Positions 9,115-20,454 of a DNA stretch of 64,000 bases are shown piece after piece. Position 1 is the first letter of the stretch. Every line of letters begins with the position of its first letter. A program made the position numbers and the translations under genes. Source of the DNA: Picochlorum sp. 'celeri' (lineage: Eukaryota; Chlorophyta; Trebouxiophyceae). The notes beneath the pieces were generated by a model. It ran no database searches. It was not told the origin of the DNA and saw only the letters and a list, made by a program, of their open reading frames with translations. The DNA is taken from the NCBI GenBank assembly GCA_010909725.1, contig JAACMV010000015.1, forward strand, positions 434,001-498,000. The letters are read 5' to 3'.

Positions 9115-10798
9115 ATGGAAATAAAATTCAGACACCTGGGGTGCGCATTGCTGCTTGCCACAATGGCAACAGCTGCACAGGCGTCCCGAGCAAGTTTACG
9201 ACGTGTCGAGACTGACCTCGTCTCTTCATCTCAAACATCCATGGGAACCCTCTTGGATGGTTTCAATTCCATACTTGATATAGCTGAAGACATATATACT
9301 AGGGTGCATGGGTATATAGATGGCCAGGGGCGTCGTCAGGAGGAGGGCAGGAAGAACCCACCCAACAAGGGACACCTTTGGGCGTTATTGATTGCTGGCA
9401 GTGCAGGTTTTGGTAATTATCGTCACCAGGCAGACGTTGCACATGTACGTAGTATGATGCATTGCTGTATTGTCGCAAACCCTATCGCAAATACCCCGAA
9501 TGCTACACGTGAAGAGAATTGCCTTGAACTATCTTTACCATTCTTGTCTGCAGTCATACCATGTGTTGCATAATGGTAGAGTTCCTGATGAACACATTAT
9601 TGTTATGGTCTACGATGATATCGCCCACAATCCAGCGAATCCGCATCCAGGCAAGATCATCAACCATCCCAAGGGGAAGGATTTGTATGCTGGGCTGCCT
9701 AAAGATTACACCAGAGACCAAGTGAATGTGAAAAATTTCCTTGCTGTTCTGAAAGGAGATGCTCAGAGTATCCAGAAAGGTCCGCATGCATCGGGGCGGG
9801 TGATTGAAGCTGGAAAGGATGATCGGATATTCTTGTTCTACTCGGATCACGGGGCTCCTGGGCTGCTGGGCATGCCAACAGGGGAGTTTCTGTTTGCCGA
9901 TCAATTGCATGATGCTATTCGCCACAGGCATGAGACACATGGTTTCAAAGAAATGGTTTTATATATCGAGGCGTGTGAATCCGGAAGTATGTTTGAGGGT
10001 ATGTTGGAGGATAACATCAACGTGTATGCAACAACTGCGTCAAATGGTCAAGAGAGCTCTTGGGGAGTATATTGCCCTGGCATGCATCCCTCTCCTCCAC
10101 CAGAATACATGACGTGTCTTGGAGATTTATATTCTGTATCTTGGATGGAGGATGCGGATTCGAATGATATCTCTCTGGAGTCTCTGCAAGAACAGTTTGA
10201 GCGCGTGAGGAAGAGAACATCCAATAATTATACATTTGTTCAAGGAAGCCATGCCATGGAGTTTGGAGAAATGGAAATAGACCAAGAACCTGTGTCATGG
10301 TACTTGGGTGACTCGGGATATACTAATCATGCGTCGTTACAAGGTGAGACTGAGATTCCACATGCTTTGCATGAGAAGAATATGCTGCATGGAGCTGTGG
10401 AGCAGCGCGATGCAGATCTGATGCCATTGATCATGGCAGCTCGGGATACGAAGAATCCTTCTTCGCAGTCCATGGCACAAGAAACCTTGGAAAGAGAACG
10501 ATATGTCAGAAAGAATCTAGATTCGAATATCGAAGAGACGATGAGGAGAGTGGTGAGCCGGATCCGGAACACAACCAATGGCATCTTGGAACATGATGTG
10601 GTTGTGAACCATCACATTGCACCACCTCAAGGACGAGCCCTTGTATCAGATTGGGACTGTCTTCGAAACATGATGTATATGTGGGAATCAAAATGCGGTC
10701 CTTTGGGTCAATACGGGATGAAACATTCCCGAGCATTTGCCAATATCTGCAACCTCGGCCTCTCACACCTTGACATTCAGGATGTACTTTCGTGTTGA
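9115..10798 (+). CDS. Legumain-type asparaginyl endopeptidase (C13)
   Basis: Exons 9115-9444 and 9554-10798, joined across a 109-bp GTACGT...TGCAG intron in phase 0, give 524 residues. An N-terminal signal peptide ends near TAAQA. The caspase-like catalytic domain starts WALLIAGSAGFGNYRHQADV and has the His motif YSDHGAPG and the Cys motif EACESGSMFEG, matching legumain/vacuolar processing enzyme rather than the GPI transamidase GPI8. The residues after about 340 fit the C-terminal prodomain removed at low pH. It should act in a vacuole or lysosome. The stop lies only 16 bp from the convergent tubulin cofactor B stop. Confidence 0.88.
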
Positions 10799-10814
10799 TA
10801 TGTTTCATTATGTA

Positions 10815-11725
10815 TTATAATTCGTCTTCATCTGAGAAAAATTCCTCATCAAATGGAGGATAGGCCCCCATGGAGACGGCACTCGGTCTCACAAAACCAC
10901 CCCTCTTTGGGAGGCACGTAAAATACCTGGTGCCCTTGACCTGACCATCATTCTTCCCCACAGGCTCATCATACTCTACCCCAACCCAATATCCTTTCGG
11001 CAACCCATCACACCGCCCAACATATCGAATAACACCTCGCTTTGACCCTTCCTGCGTCATCACTTCACATCGCTCGCCCTCTACAATATGCGATGCCTCC
11101 TCAGCCTGGTACTCATCATCAAACTCTTCCCCTCCAGTCTTTTCAGTATACGGCACTCCCCTCCGTTTCGCAATTTCCTTCTCCAGTGTCCACGTAGGAT
11201 CATCTTTCAACTTTTCCTTCTTAAACTGTCTATATGTATTCTCTCGAGCATCGTAATCCGCATCACTCATGACATACTTTTCCACCTTGCTCACATCTTC
11301 CAGCCACCCCTGGGCTGCAAGAGACATGGGATCTGTATCTTCAACATGCAATATACACCCATCCTCTGGAGAATAATATCCTAGCTTTCTATCATCAGGC
11401 ATCATATTCTTCGCCAACACCACTGACCCAGTAGCATCCTTCAACGTTAATACCATGGACCCAGCAGACGTCCCACAGTGTGTCTGTAGCTTTGTTTTTA
11501 CAGCACCAAGAGTCATCTGCATGGCCATCATCGCACGCATCAGCCATTGCCAGATGACTATAAATAAATAACACGTACATGCTTGTCCAACCGAATCTCC
11601 ATAAACCGAGCCTTCAAGTTGCTATGCGTGACCAACAACCGAACAGTCGACGCTGCCTGCTGTTGACTGCCAGGGGCCGTCACATACGCTTTAAGCGCCT
11701 CTAAACTATTCTTATCCATATCCAT
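10815..11725 (-). CDS. TBCB: Tubulin-folding cofactor B
   Basis: Exon 1 (11725-11579, 49 codons) and exon 2 (11516-10815) flank a 62-bp GTACGT...GCAG intron (11578-11517), giving 282 residues. The N-terminal half is a ubiquitin-like fold (VRLLVTHSNLKARFMEIRLD, TLGAVKTKLQ) followed by DPMSLAAQGWLED. The C-terminal CAP-Gly domain has GYWVGVEYDEPVGKNDG and KGTRYFTC. The protein ends in an acidic tail (DEDEL) like other TBCB proteins. It captures alpha-tubulin after chaperonin release and works with cofactor E. The intron falls inside the ubiquitin-like domain, and without exon 1 that domain would be incomplete. Confidence 0.9.
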
Positions 11726-11948
11726 GATGAAACAGTATTCCTTTCAGTTGATAATACTGAGGAAAATTTGAACCTGAGCCATCTCGTCAGGGTTGCTCAC
11801 CTTGTTCAAGAAGACGCAAGAATTCCTAGATTAGATATATAATGAAATCGTACACTGTCCGTTTTAAAAACAGTGCCATCGGTAATGCGCGTTTTAATCA
11901 AATACAGAATACGTGATAGTAGATAGATACAACCAGTGTATTTTTACC

Positions 11949-12392
11949 ATGTCTGAACATCAGCAGCATTATGTACCGCCAGCATTTGTCTCAGTGGGCG
12001 AATCACCGTCGTCGCAGCGGCAAACTCTTGGTGGAGTTGGAGGTGCGTGTTGATCCGATGGATGGGATTTTAACTACGTGATATAAATGGTTCTATTAAT
12101 GCGTTGAAACGTTGATACGAATGGATCGCTGAACAAGATGTCTTTGGCAAATGTGTCTCGATGGAAGGACTTGTAGCTGCGATACTTGCACTGTTACTCA
12201 TTGGATCTGCGGTAATGGTTAATATTTGTATCTTTTATGCAGAATACCAGCATCATGGAGAAGGTGATGGCGGCATTGGGCTTGGATGGATGAAGTTTTC
12301 TGGGTTGAGGACCTCTTCCAGTCTCGTGGTATGTTTCGGTATGAGAATGGTGTGTCATCTTTGGTATGATGACGTGGTATCAATGTATGTAG
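11949..12392 (+). other. Possible 5' exons of the GYF gene
   Basis: An ATG at 11949 opens 31 codons starting MSEHQQHYVPPAF, followed by GTGCGT. An acceptor AAG at about 12142 keeps the frame through a hydrophobic stretch (LVAAILALLLIGSA) to a GTATGT donor at 12329. A good 64-bp intron (12329-12392) then joins in phase 0 to the ATG at 12393. Whether all of this is one N-terminal extension, a separate small membrane protein, or partly intron is not decided. The same interval holds the divergent promoter shared with TBCB. Confidence 0.35.
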
Positions 12393-14663
12393 ATGGATCC
12401 TCATGGGTCCGGGCCTGATATGCTGGTGAGTGAGCAGCACCAAACAGCAATGGGAGCTGTAGGATGGGGTTCTAGTCATGGGGGAGTATCAACTGGGTGG
12501 GGAGGTCAAGAGGATCTGCATCGGTATCAACACCGTCCGCAAGGGGGTGCTGATCGATGGGGTGGTGGATTTGGGGATAGAAGGGGCCGTTTCACTGGGG
12601 GAAGTAAGGTTGGGTCTGGGGCTGACTCTGATTCGTGGAGGTCTCCAGCTTCTTCTGGGCAGTCGAAATGGCAGGAGGAACCTTCTTGGAGGGCTCACCC
12701 GCAGCAGCACACTTCTTTTGGTAATACTCGAGGAGGTTGGAGAAGTCACCATCGGGAAGAGAATGGTGGGTTGGAGTCTGATTTGAGGAATTTATCCATC
12801 CATCAGCAATCGCCATTGGTCTTTGGTACAGGAGGGGGGAGAAATGGCAATCTTCCTTTTGGCCCATCGAAAGCTCGGTATAGATATTCGACAGAAACGC
12901 TTGCGAAAATTTACAGGCAACTGCTGTATACTGGTCGCTTGGGGTTGCCTGAAGACATAGCAAGGGATGATCCAGATCTCTTTACTCGTGTGGGTGAGTT
13001 TGTTGATGTGGTGGAGCAGTTACATGGAGGTCCTCCTAGGTCTGCAAATTCCTATATTAATCTCGTCAAATCAGATATTGGCGCTGAGATGAAAGAACCT
13101 TCAATTGGCTCCTTCTTGCCTGACACAGTAGATGCTGATCCAATGGTTTCTCATGTTACAATGCCAGTAGTGGAGGAGCCAAAACCTGTTCCGGTTGAAG
13201 ACACGTATTTATACATAGACCCGCAAGGTCAATGGCAAGGGCCATTTAATAGGTCGAATATTCTGGAGTGGCATGCTGCTGGATTTTTCCCTCTTGATCT
13301 GGTCATCCAATGTACGTCAGGTTCACGGCAAGTGTGTACTCTGAGAGATTGGCTGTTGATTTGGAGCAGTGCAGAGCAAACGCTTGTACCTCCAAGTCCC
13401 ATACAGACTGCACCAGCTGTTCAGGTTGGTGTCATGGGCGCAGTTGAGGCATCTGCAGCAGAGGCCCCTGTAGCAAATGCATATGTTAACAGCCAATCCC
13501 CATTGGCTATGCCGCACGAAGACATTCAGCAACAGGATCCAGTGAACGTGGTTTTGGAAGAGCACCACTCGGTGCAAGTACAGCCTGATGAGTTTGTGGA
13601 CGAGCCGGTGAAATCTCCTATTGCACCAGTGAGACCAGAGACAAAGCCAGCACCGTGGGTAGCTGCTCAGCAGCCTGATTCCACAGCAATATCGCTGCTT
13701 GATATTCAGTTGGAGGAAGATGCAAGAAGGAGAGAAGTGGAAAAAGAAGCAGCTCAGCAGATAGCGAAGAGCATGTCTGGTAAGAGTGGTTGGGCATCTG
13801 TAGCAAAGCCAGCTGGAGCAGGAATGATATCACTTACTGATATACAAAATGAGGAACTGCAGTCTAGAGTGCATTCTGAGCAGAGTGGTGGAGCGTTTTG
13901 GAAGTACGATGAGCCAAAGAGCCCGCTGCATGGCAACAAGTCTCCCGTGGCAATGCCTGCCAAGGCTGCAGGAGGCTGGGCCGCTGCTTTATCTTCTGGG
14001 ACGATGAATCGTACACATGTGCAGCCAAGTCCAACAGTTACTGCACGAAGACCACCGGTGACATCAGGAGCCCCACCGCCTCCTCCTCCACCTCCTCCAC
14101 CTGCTACTTCTGCTGATCAAACAAGCCAAACTGCAGTCATGAAGAACTCTGATGCAGAAGCAATACCATCTCTATCTCTCTCAGATGTACCAACCGTTGG
14201 AGATGGCCATCCTTTGACTGGAGAATTCAGGACGTGGTGCATGGAGCAGATGAAGACATTAACAGGCTCTGAAGATGTCACTCTATGTGAATTCTTGATG
14301 ACTGTAGAATCCAACTCTGAAGTTGCAGATTACGTAGCAGCATATCTAGGAGCTACAGCAGCTGCTGCCACGTTTTCCTCAGAGTTCTTGCGAAGAAAAC
14401 TTGCGGAACTTGCTGCTGGAACTGGTAAGAAATCCAGGAAAGCAAGGGCAAAAGCAAGGGCCAAGGCTGCAGCAGCTGCTGCGGCAACAGCATCACCAAA
14501 TAGTGCAAGGCACGATGAAACACCTGCCAATGATATTGAAGACTCGTCATGGGAAAAGGTTGAAACATCAAAGAAGAAGGGCAAGGGTTCCGCTCTCCAG
14601 TCTGAGAGGCGAGGCGCTGTGGGACATTATTCCTCTGCATTTGCAGTTCTCGGTGGCCGTTAA
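12393..14663 (+). CDS. GYF-domain protein (GIGYF/PERQ-like)
   Basis: 756 residues from the ATG at 12393, possibly extended upstream. A Gly/Arg/Ser-rich N-terminus leads to FGPSKARYRYSTETLAKIYR, resembling the region before the GYF domain in plant translation-repressor proteins. The GYF domain (about 268-330) has YLYIDPQGQWQGPF and ILEWHAAGFFPLDL, the proline-rich-peptide-binding fold. Later parts are low complexity with a poly-Pro run (about 557-570), a charged region, an Ala/Lys run and a short C-terminal motif. The family usually recruits 4E-HP or decay factors to mRNAs. Function beyond proline-rich binding is inferred. Confidence 0.75.
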   Translation: MDPHGSGPDMLVSEQHQTAMGAVGWGSSHGGVSTGWGGQEDLHRYQHRPQGGADRWGGGFGDRRGRFTGGSKVGSGADSDSWRSPASSGQSKWQEEPSWRAHPQQHTSFGNTRGGWRSHHREENGGLESDLRNLSIHQQSPLVFGTGGGRNGNLPFGPSKARYRYSTETLAKIYRQLLYTGRLGLPEDIARDDPDLFTRVGEFVDVVEQLHGGPPRSANSYINLVKSDIGAEMKEPSIGSFLPDTVDADPMVSHVTMPVVEEPKPVPVEDTYLYIDPQGQWQGPFNRSNILEWHAAGFFPLDLVIQCTSGSRQVCTLRDWLLIWSSAEQTLVPPSPIQTAPAVQVGVMGAVEASAAEAPVANAYVNSQSPLAMPHEDIQQQDPVNVVLEEHHSVQVQPDEFVDEPVKSPIAPVRPETKPAPWVAAQQPDSTAISLLDIQLEEDARRREVEKEAAQQIAKSMSGKSGWASVAKPAGAGMISLTDIQNEELQSRVHSEQSGGAFWKYDEPKSPLHGNKSPVAMPAKAAGGWAAALSSGTMNRTHVQPSPTVTARRPPVTSGAPPPPPPPPPPATSADQTSQTAVMKNSDAEAIPSLSLSDVPTVGDGHPLTGEFRTWCMEQMKTLTGSEDVTLCEFLMTVESNSEVADYVAAYLGATAAAATFSSEFLRRKLAELAAGTGKKSRKARAKARAKAAAAAAATASPNSARHDETPANDIEDSSWEKVETSKKKGKGSALQSERRGAVGHYSSAFAVLGGR

Positions 14664-14720
14664 GGCAACATAAAGTACATCTAGTAATCTGTTAGAAATA
14701 TACACATTTCGCAACTATAC

Positions 14721-16658
14721 TCATAATGAATTATTTATCAACGATGCTAAATTGCTCAGCTCAACTTTGGCCTGCTTATTCTGTGGCTCTAGCACCAGAA
14801 CTCTCTCAAAATCACTCTTTGCCTCTGCAAACCTGGCTGTCGCAGCCCTCGCAGCACCCCGGCGAAGAAACACTTTCACCAAACAAGGATCCATCTCCAA
14901 TGCCTTTGTGCAATCTTCTTCAGCTTCCACGTATGCACCCAGTTTCAAATATGCCATGGCCCTATTGGAGAGATATACTGGATTTTTTGCATCCAACTGA
15001 ACAGCACGACTGTAATGCTGAATGGCCTGCTCAAACTTTTGCATTTTAAAACATGCATTTCCGAGATTCTTCTCCTCCTCAGCCATGGTTACTTCATTCT
15101 CAACCTTTTTCTTTGCATCTGGCTTTGTTGCCTGTACTGGTTTTGTTTGCTTTTTTCTTTCCTCCTGAATATATTGGGAGATCTTTCCTACTGCTCGCAA
15201 CAACACCGAATCCTTCCTCTGCATTGCAAGAATACCAATCCCCAGGTAAGATCCATCGTCTAGATTCATAGGAATAACCACCTCTGGAATTCCTGCCAAG
15301 GCAGATATACTGGCAAATCTCTTGCAATCACGTTCCCAGTTTATCATGTCCTCGGCCTGTACACTGTGGCCACATGGTGGTTTGGATGAACAAACAGGTA
15401 TAACAAAAACCAATCCCTCCTGCATTGCATTCCTGCATGCAATCGACAAATCTTCCGCGATTTGAATCGCATCTACATATGCACTACTCTCATACATGTC
15501 AACCTCAGTACTATGAATAGTATCCACAACAGCAGCCAGAGCATCCAAGATTGCCTTTGTGGAAGGATTTTCTCTTTCCTTTTCGGGCAGTAATTTACGA
15601 ATCGTTGGAATTTTGTGATAAATCCATTGGCAAAGAGATAATGCCTGGGCTTGGTCAGGCCCAGCCCATCTTTTAACGCCCTGAATGACTGATGGCAAAA
15701 TTGCCTTGACATCTGCAGAACATACAGAAAACGCATCTTCTGCGACAAGATATCGCTCCACGTCATCCTGGAATTGTGTCTTTGGCACATCCAATGCAGC
15801 AGAAACTTTCATGAAAACACTTGGATCACGTGTAGCAATGCACAGGGAACTCAATGTAGGGCTGCATCGAGCACACCCATCCACACTCACCAGTCCCGAC
15901 GTTGGCCTGTAGCCGAACAAACCACCACCAATTATCGAACTAATGGCATTTCCACCATCATCAACGCAGAGCGCAAATGTACAAATACCCTTTCTCAAGG
16001 CCACACGGGCACCAACATCTGCTACTCCACAAAATGTCTCATGCACCTTGGCCAGATATTCTTTCACACGGCATGCATCACTCATAGTCGGTACTATTCC
16101 AACACATTTTGCTCCTTTCTCAATAAGCACATCAACTGCATGAGCTGACACTGTGCATACGACACTATCTGGATTGTTCCCATCCATGCAACCAGGATTC
16201 GTGGCAAATCCAGCAATATTCACCCGATCCGAGACTACAAAGTTATATTCATCCTCCCCGAGCATATGCCTACATGGATTACTCTTTGATACAACAGAAC
16301 GATCCCCGTCACATACGGAAGGCTCTGTCAAATCCACCACATGACAACATACAAGCTCCCTCATGGCACCCCTTCTCCTCCTCCTCCTCCTCCTCCTCCA
16401 TACATGCGACAGTGCCAGAAGCGCCACCCCACATACACCCGCACCAATAGCAAAAGGAATACCATATTTATCAGACAATGCTCTGCGTGTCTCGGATGCT
16501 GCCGTGAGAACCACCTCGTCACTCTCAATCTCTTTAACAACGTGGTTTTCTTCCTGATCACCTAGTTCATCAGCAAGATCTTCCACATTGTCATGAATAG
16601 TCTCTATACTATCTTGTTGGACTCTATCATCGTCATCCACAGGAACCTGACTCTCCAT
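14721..16658 (-). CDS. OM64/Toc64-like receptor (degenerate amidase plus TPR)
   Basis: 645 residues. An acidic N-terminus is followed by one transmembrane helix (about 70-88, FAIGAGVCGVALLALSHVW) and a run of nine Arg. An amidase-signature-like domain follows (about 140-500); its Ser-cisSer-Lys region reads SSIIGGGLFGYRPTSG, so the catalytic serine motif GGSSSG is missing, as in Toc64 and OM64. Three TPR repeats occupy about 525-640 (EKNLGNACFKMQKFEQAIQH and on), the Hsp70/Hsp90 tail clamp. It should sit in the outer membrane of plastids or mitochondria and receive precursor-loaded chaperones. It is divergent with importin-9 (293 bp between starts). Confidence 0.75.
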   Translation of the reverse strand: MESQVPVDDDDRVQQDSIETIHDNVEDLADELGDQEENHVVKEIESDEVVLTAASETRRALSDKYGIPFAIGAGVCGVALLALSHVWRRRRRRRRRGAMRELVCCHVVDLTEPSVCDGDRSVVSKSNPCRHMLGEDEYNFVVSDRVNIAGFATNPGCMDGNNPDSVVCTVSAHAVDVLIEKGAKCVGIVPTMSDACRVKEYLAKVHETFCGVADVGARVALRKGICTFALCVDDGGNAISSIIGGGLFGYRPTSGLVSVDGCARCSPTLSSLCIATRDPSVFMKVSAALDVPKTQFQDDVERYLVAEDAFSVCSADVKAILPSVIQGVKRWAGPDQAQALSLCQWIYHKIPTIRKLLPEKERENPSTKAILDALAAVVDTIHSTEVDMYESSAYVDAIQIAEDLSIACRNAMQEGLVFVIPVCSSKPPCGHSVQAEDMINWERDCKRFASISALAGIPEVVIPMNLDDGSYLGIGILAMQRKDSVLLRAVGKISQYIQEERKKQTKPVQATKPDAKKKVENEVTMAEEEKNLGNACFKMQKFEQAIQHYSRAVQLDAKNPVYLSNRAMAYLKLGAYVEAEEDCTKALEMDPCLVKVFLRRGAARAATARFAEAKSDFERVLVLEPQNKQAKVELSNLASLINNSL

Positions 16659-16951
16659 CTTGACTGGCGTTTGCGAGTGTTGCCTTTCTATGCACTAAAA
16701 CACCGAATGGTTTGTATATCTAAGCATCTATGGATATTTTATTCATATATTTTTTGACTTAATGCCCATCGATGCGAGAGCAATACAAGAATCGCAGTTG
16801 ATGGGTTCTGGTTGACTGTCATAATGTTTTTATCAAGGAGTTTCGCCTGATTTGAAATTTGCTTTTAAGATTCTTGCCAAGTATACGTCCAACAAGACTC
16901 CAAAAATCTCCTAATTTATGTAAAATACTGTTATACCGTCCTGAACCAGGG

Positions 16952-19900
16952 ATGACTGTCAATACGCAGCCAACGCTGCAACGGCAGCAAATTGAGTCGA
17001 GCCTTGGCCTCATTTTATGTCCTGATGCTGAAAGTAGACGGAAAGGAGAGGAGTATTTGGAATCATGTTTTTCTTGCTCTGGATTTGGGAGCTCATTGAT
17101 GGCTATTGGGCTGGATAGTATGGTGGACGTTGGGAAACGACAACTGGCATTTGTTGTTTTGAAAAAGTTGGTCAAGCATCAATGGTTGTCAGAGACTATC
17201 TCTGCGGAGGAAAAGTCGCATATACGCTCCTTGATTCCAAGTGGATTGAAAGAGAATTCATCGCCGATACAGACGGCCACTGGATTGGTGATTGCTGAGA
17301 TTGCTCGTTCTGAGTCATTTGCAGACTGGCCAGAGCTCATGCCTGGGCTGGTGTCAGTGATCCAGGGGAACGAGGACCATGTATTCGTTCGCGGAGCGTT
17401 GCGTGCTTTATGCTTGATGATTGAGGATTTAGACCAGGGGCATGTTATAGAGGTGGCAAAGGTGGTGATGCCCAATATCATGCAGTTGTGCCAATCTCAG
17501 ACAACATTGCCAGCAGAGAAGCGGCAGGGATTGACAATTCTTCACACGACGATTGATTCAGTTGAATATATGTATCGATCGTCTTCTGATGCGAAAGATT
17601 TGATGCGACATCAGATTGGGTCGTGGTTTCAGACGTGTGCCTTGGTGCTTGATTGCCCAGTTGATGTGCATAACGGGGATGTCCTGGGGGCTGCTTTTAT
17701 GGCATTGCAGTGTGCCACGAGACTCATTCCTCTCAGTTCAAAAGTATCTGATCAGTCATGTGTGCTAAATCTCATCCGCTCCGTGTGGAATTTCAATGGC
17801 CAGGTGAGAGTTCTGTTCCAACAGTATGTGATTGGGGATGGCATCATGGAGTCATCATCGGCTGATCAGGGCCCGATGATGGAACCCGTCACATTGGTGG
17901 ATGTCGTGTCCCAGCTGCTGGAATTTTTAACTGCTGCATTGACGAGCAAGAGTCTTAAGAAGGTGTGCCAGTCTTCTCTTCCAGATGTTGTCAATGTCAC
18001 ACTGCACTACATGACTATAGCATACGATGACATTGATGACTGGGTTGAGGATTGCAACGAATATTTGAGCAGTGGGGATGACTTTTGGGGATGTAGAAGT
18101 TCGGGAGGGCTTTTGCTGGATTCGATTGTGGAATCATATGGTGGGGTTGGTATGGAGGCTGTTGAACAGGGAATTCAGGATAGGATTGAAGCTGGAAAGG
18201 CTGCAGCTTCCTCTCAAGATCCAATATATTGGAGATTGGTAGAATCTGCTCTCATAGCGCTTAGCGACTTGGCTGATGTGATTCTCGAACGTCCATCAGT
18301 TGTTAGAAAGGAAGCCTCGTGTACCAATCCAAACTACATGTTGCAATGGCTCTTGAAAAGCCCAGAGTATAATTCCCCCACGAGCGCTTTATTGTTGGCT
18401 AGGATTTTGAGTTATGCAAGTAGATTTTCCCCGGCGTTGTCAAAGGAGACGAGGGAATTAGTTCTGCAGAATATAGGCCAGTACATTACCATACCTGGCC
18501 TCAAGCCTGCCGTGTATGGAGGTATTTTTCAAGCTTTAGAGGCATTGGTCAAGAGCAGTACGAGCGCTGAAATAGCTCCTGTAAGCAATCATTTCATGGG
18601 ATATCTTTGCAGTATGCTTCCTTCTGCCACGGATGAAACAATGCACTTGATTTTTGAAAATATTGAGCAGGTTGTGAAGAAGGATCCGTCATGTGTGCAT
18701 TCGTGGGCAGATCGAATCATTCCCGTGGCCATGAGGGCTTGGATTGATAATTATAATGACCCTCTGTTGGGGGAGGATGCATTCACATTGCTGCAGAATC
18801 TGGCTCAGTGTCCAGGAGGATTCCAGCACATGGTGACGACAGCGGTGCCAACCCTCAAAGCTATGGTCGAATCGAATACAGCGCCACCCATGCTGGACAG
18901 CGGTGCATTTGATCTTGTCGTAGAAATCACGTCTCCAGCAAATGCACAGGATGCCAAGCCGATATTTATCGACTTTATGCCTTTGGCACTCCAGAGGCTT
19001 CAGTCAACTGCTGATGAGGATGTCATGGCTTCAATCTCGGCCTTCTTCCGGACAATCCTGCAGATTGGGCAAGCCAATGCCCTCACATGGTTTTCTTCTT
19101 CGCGTGACGAGAGCATTGGAACGTTCATTCAACTCATTCAATTTCTGCTCAGACCAGAAACACCAGATAGAGCAGCTCGATATGTTGGTGGGGTTATACT
19201 CTCGCTCTTTAGTGCCGTGTCCTTGGATACTATTGTACGATATCTGCATTTCTTACAATTTCTCTGTACATTACTGATGTTGTATTTGTTTGCAGGGTCA
19301 GGAGCACCTCACATCTATTTTGTCAATGGTGGCTCAAAAGCTGCACACAGCAGAAGATCCTTCCACAGTCCAATCACTTTTGAGTGTGTTGGCCACCTTA
19401 TCACGAATAGACACGGACGCTCTCATCAATATTCTCTCAAGCATAGGAGGAAGTCCAGCCGTGCTACAATCCGTCATGGATAAATGGATTGAAAGGCACA
19501 TTGAGATTCGCACCCCATATGATATCAAGCTATCAATCGTTGCCCTTTCAGCAATTCTGACAAGCAACCTCTCCATATTGGACCAAATATCGGTCAGAGG
19601 ACAGAGAATAGATACGTCATCATCCATTAGAACACGGTCTCGAGCAGCAACACGAAAGGAAGAATGGAGCATGGTTCCACTGAGGACTAAAATAGCCCTT
19701 GTGCTCCTTGATTCATACATCGAGTCAGTGACGCAAGGAACTGCTCCAGTCGTGGACGATGAAGATGAATGGATTGAGGATGACGAGGACGACGAAGATG
19801 ACTATGACGGTATTGAGCAGGAGGACGATTTTGGAATCGACAGCGCCATCGGACAGTATTCAATGTATGGTGAGCTCCTGGAAGACCTTGATACGACTGT

Positions 19901-20087
19901 CCTAGCAGACGTCGACCAACTGGAACTGAAACGGAGAGCATCAGACCCACTTCTATCCTTGAACGTTGTGGAGTACCTCCCTGGCATCATCAAGTCATTT
20001 CAGCAGGCACATCCTCAGGCATATGATGGATTTTGCCATCTCTGTTCACCCATCCAGAGAACCTACATTCCCAAATTAGCAGAGTGA
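16952..20087 (+). CDS. IPO9: Importin-9 (karyopherin-beta, Kap114-like)
   Basis: Exons 16952-19234 and 19296-20087 are joined across a 61-bp GTACGA...TGCAG intron in phase 0, giving 1024 residues, close to the usual 1040. The start is the first in-frame ATG. The N-terminus has importin-beta-type features (LCPDAESRRKGEEYLE, LAFVVLKKLVKHQW), then HEAT-repeat helices throughout. Near the C-terminus is the acidic loop typical of importin-9 (DEDEWIEDDEDDEDDYDGIE). It carries histones H2A-H2B and other basic cargo into the nucleus with Ran-GTP control. Confidence 0.85.
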
Positions 20088-20454
20088 CCATTAATGGCAA
20101 TATTGCTGTAACCCACACTAATTAAAAATTGCCACACGGATGCGCCCATGCGTGTTTAAAATAATAAATTACTTTATTATGTTCATCTGAAATCGAATAT
20201 TGGAGCAGATCGGACGTCTTGAAGGCCATTTCTGACATGCCGTCACGTTGACAGTAGTAGATGGGGAATCCGTGACAGCATAGCAGCATTCTTTTCTGGT
20301 ACATTGTTTAGGCATGGCATCTGTGACGTATAAAACACCTGTGGAGCCTCATTTGAGCTGCTCCATACGTTCTTGTACACGTAACCGACGGGTACGTTCT
20401 TTTCTCCGATGAATGCCCAGGTCTCTGTAGGATAATCAACGATCATTTGACTAT
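20088..20454. other. Intergenic, importin-9 to PyrR
   Basis: 367 bp, AT-rich near 20120-20180. It should hold the importin-9 3' end and the PyrR promoter. A minus-strand frame from 20476 to 20243 (77 codons) starts with a real ATG but is unlike anything I know and overlaps the PyrR start, so I do not call it a gene. Confidence 0.5.

Noticed and set aside
9115..10798. GPI8 transamidase subunit
   Set aside because: The His motif YSDHGAPG and the C-terminal prodomain fit legumain, not GPI8.
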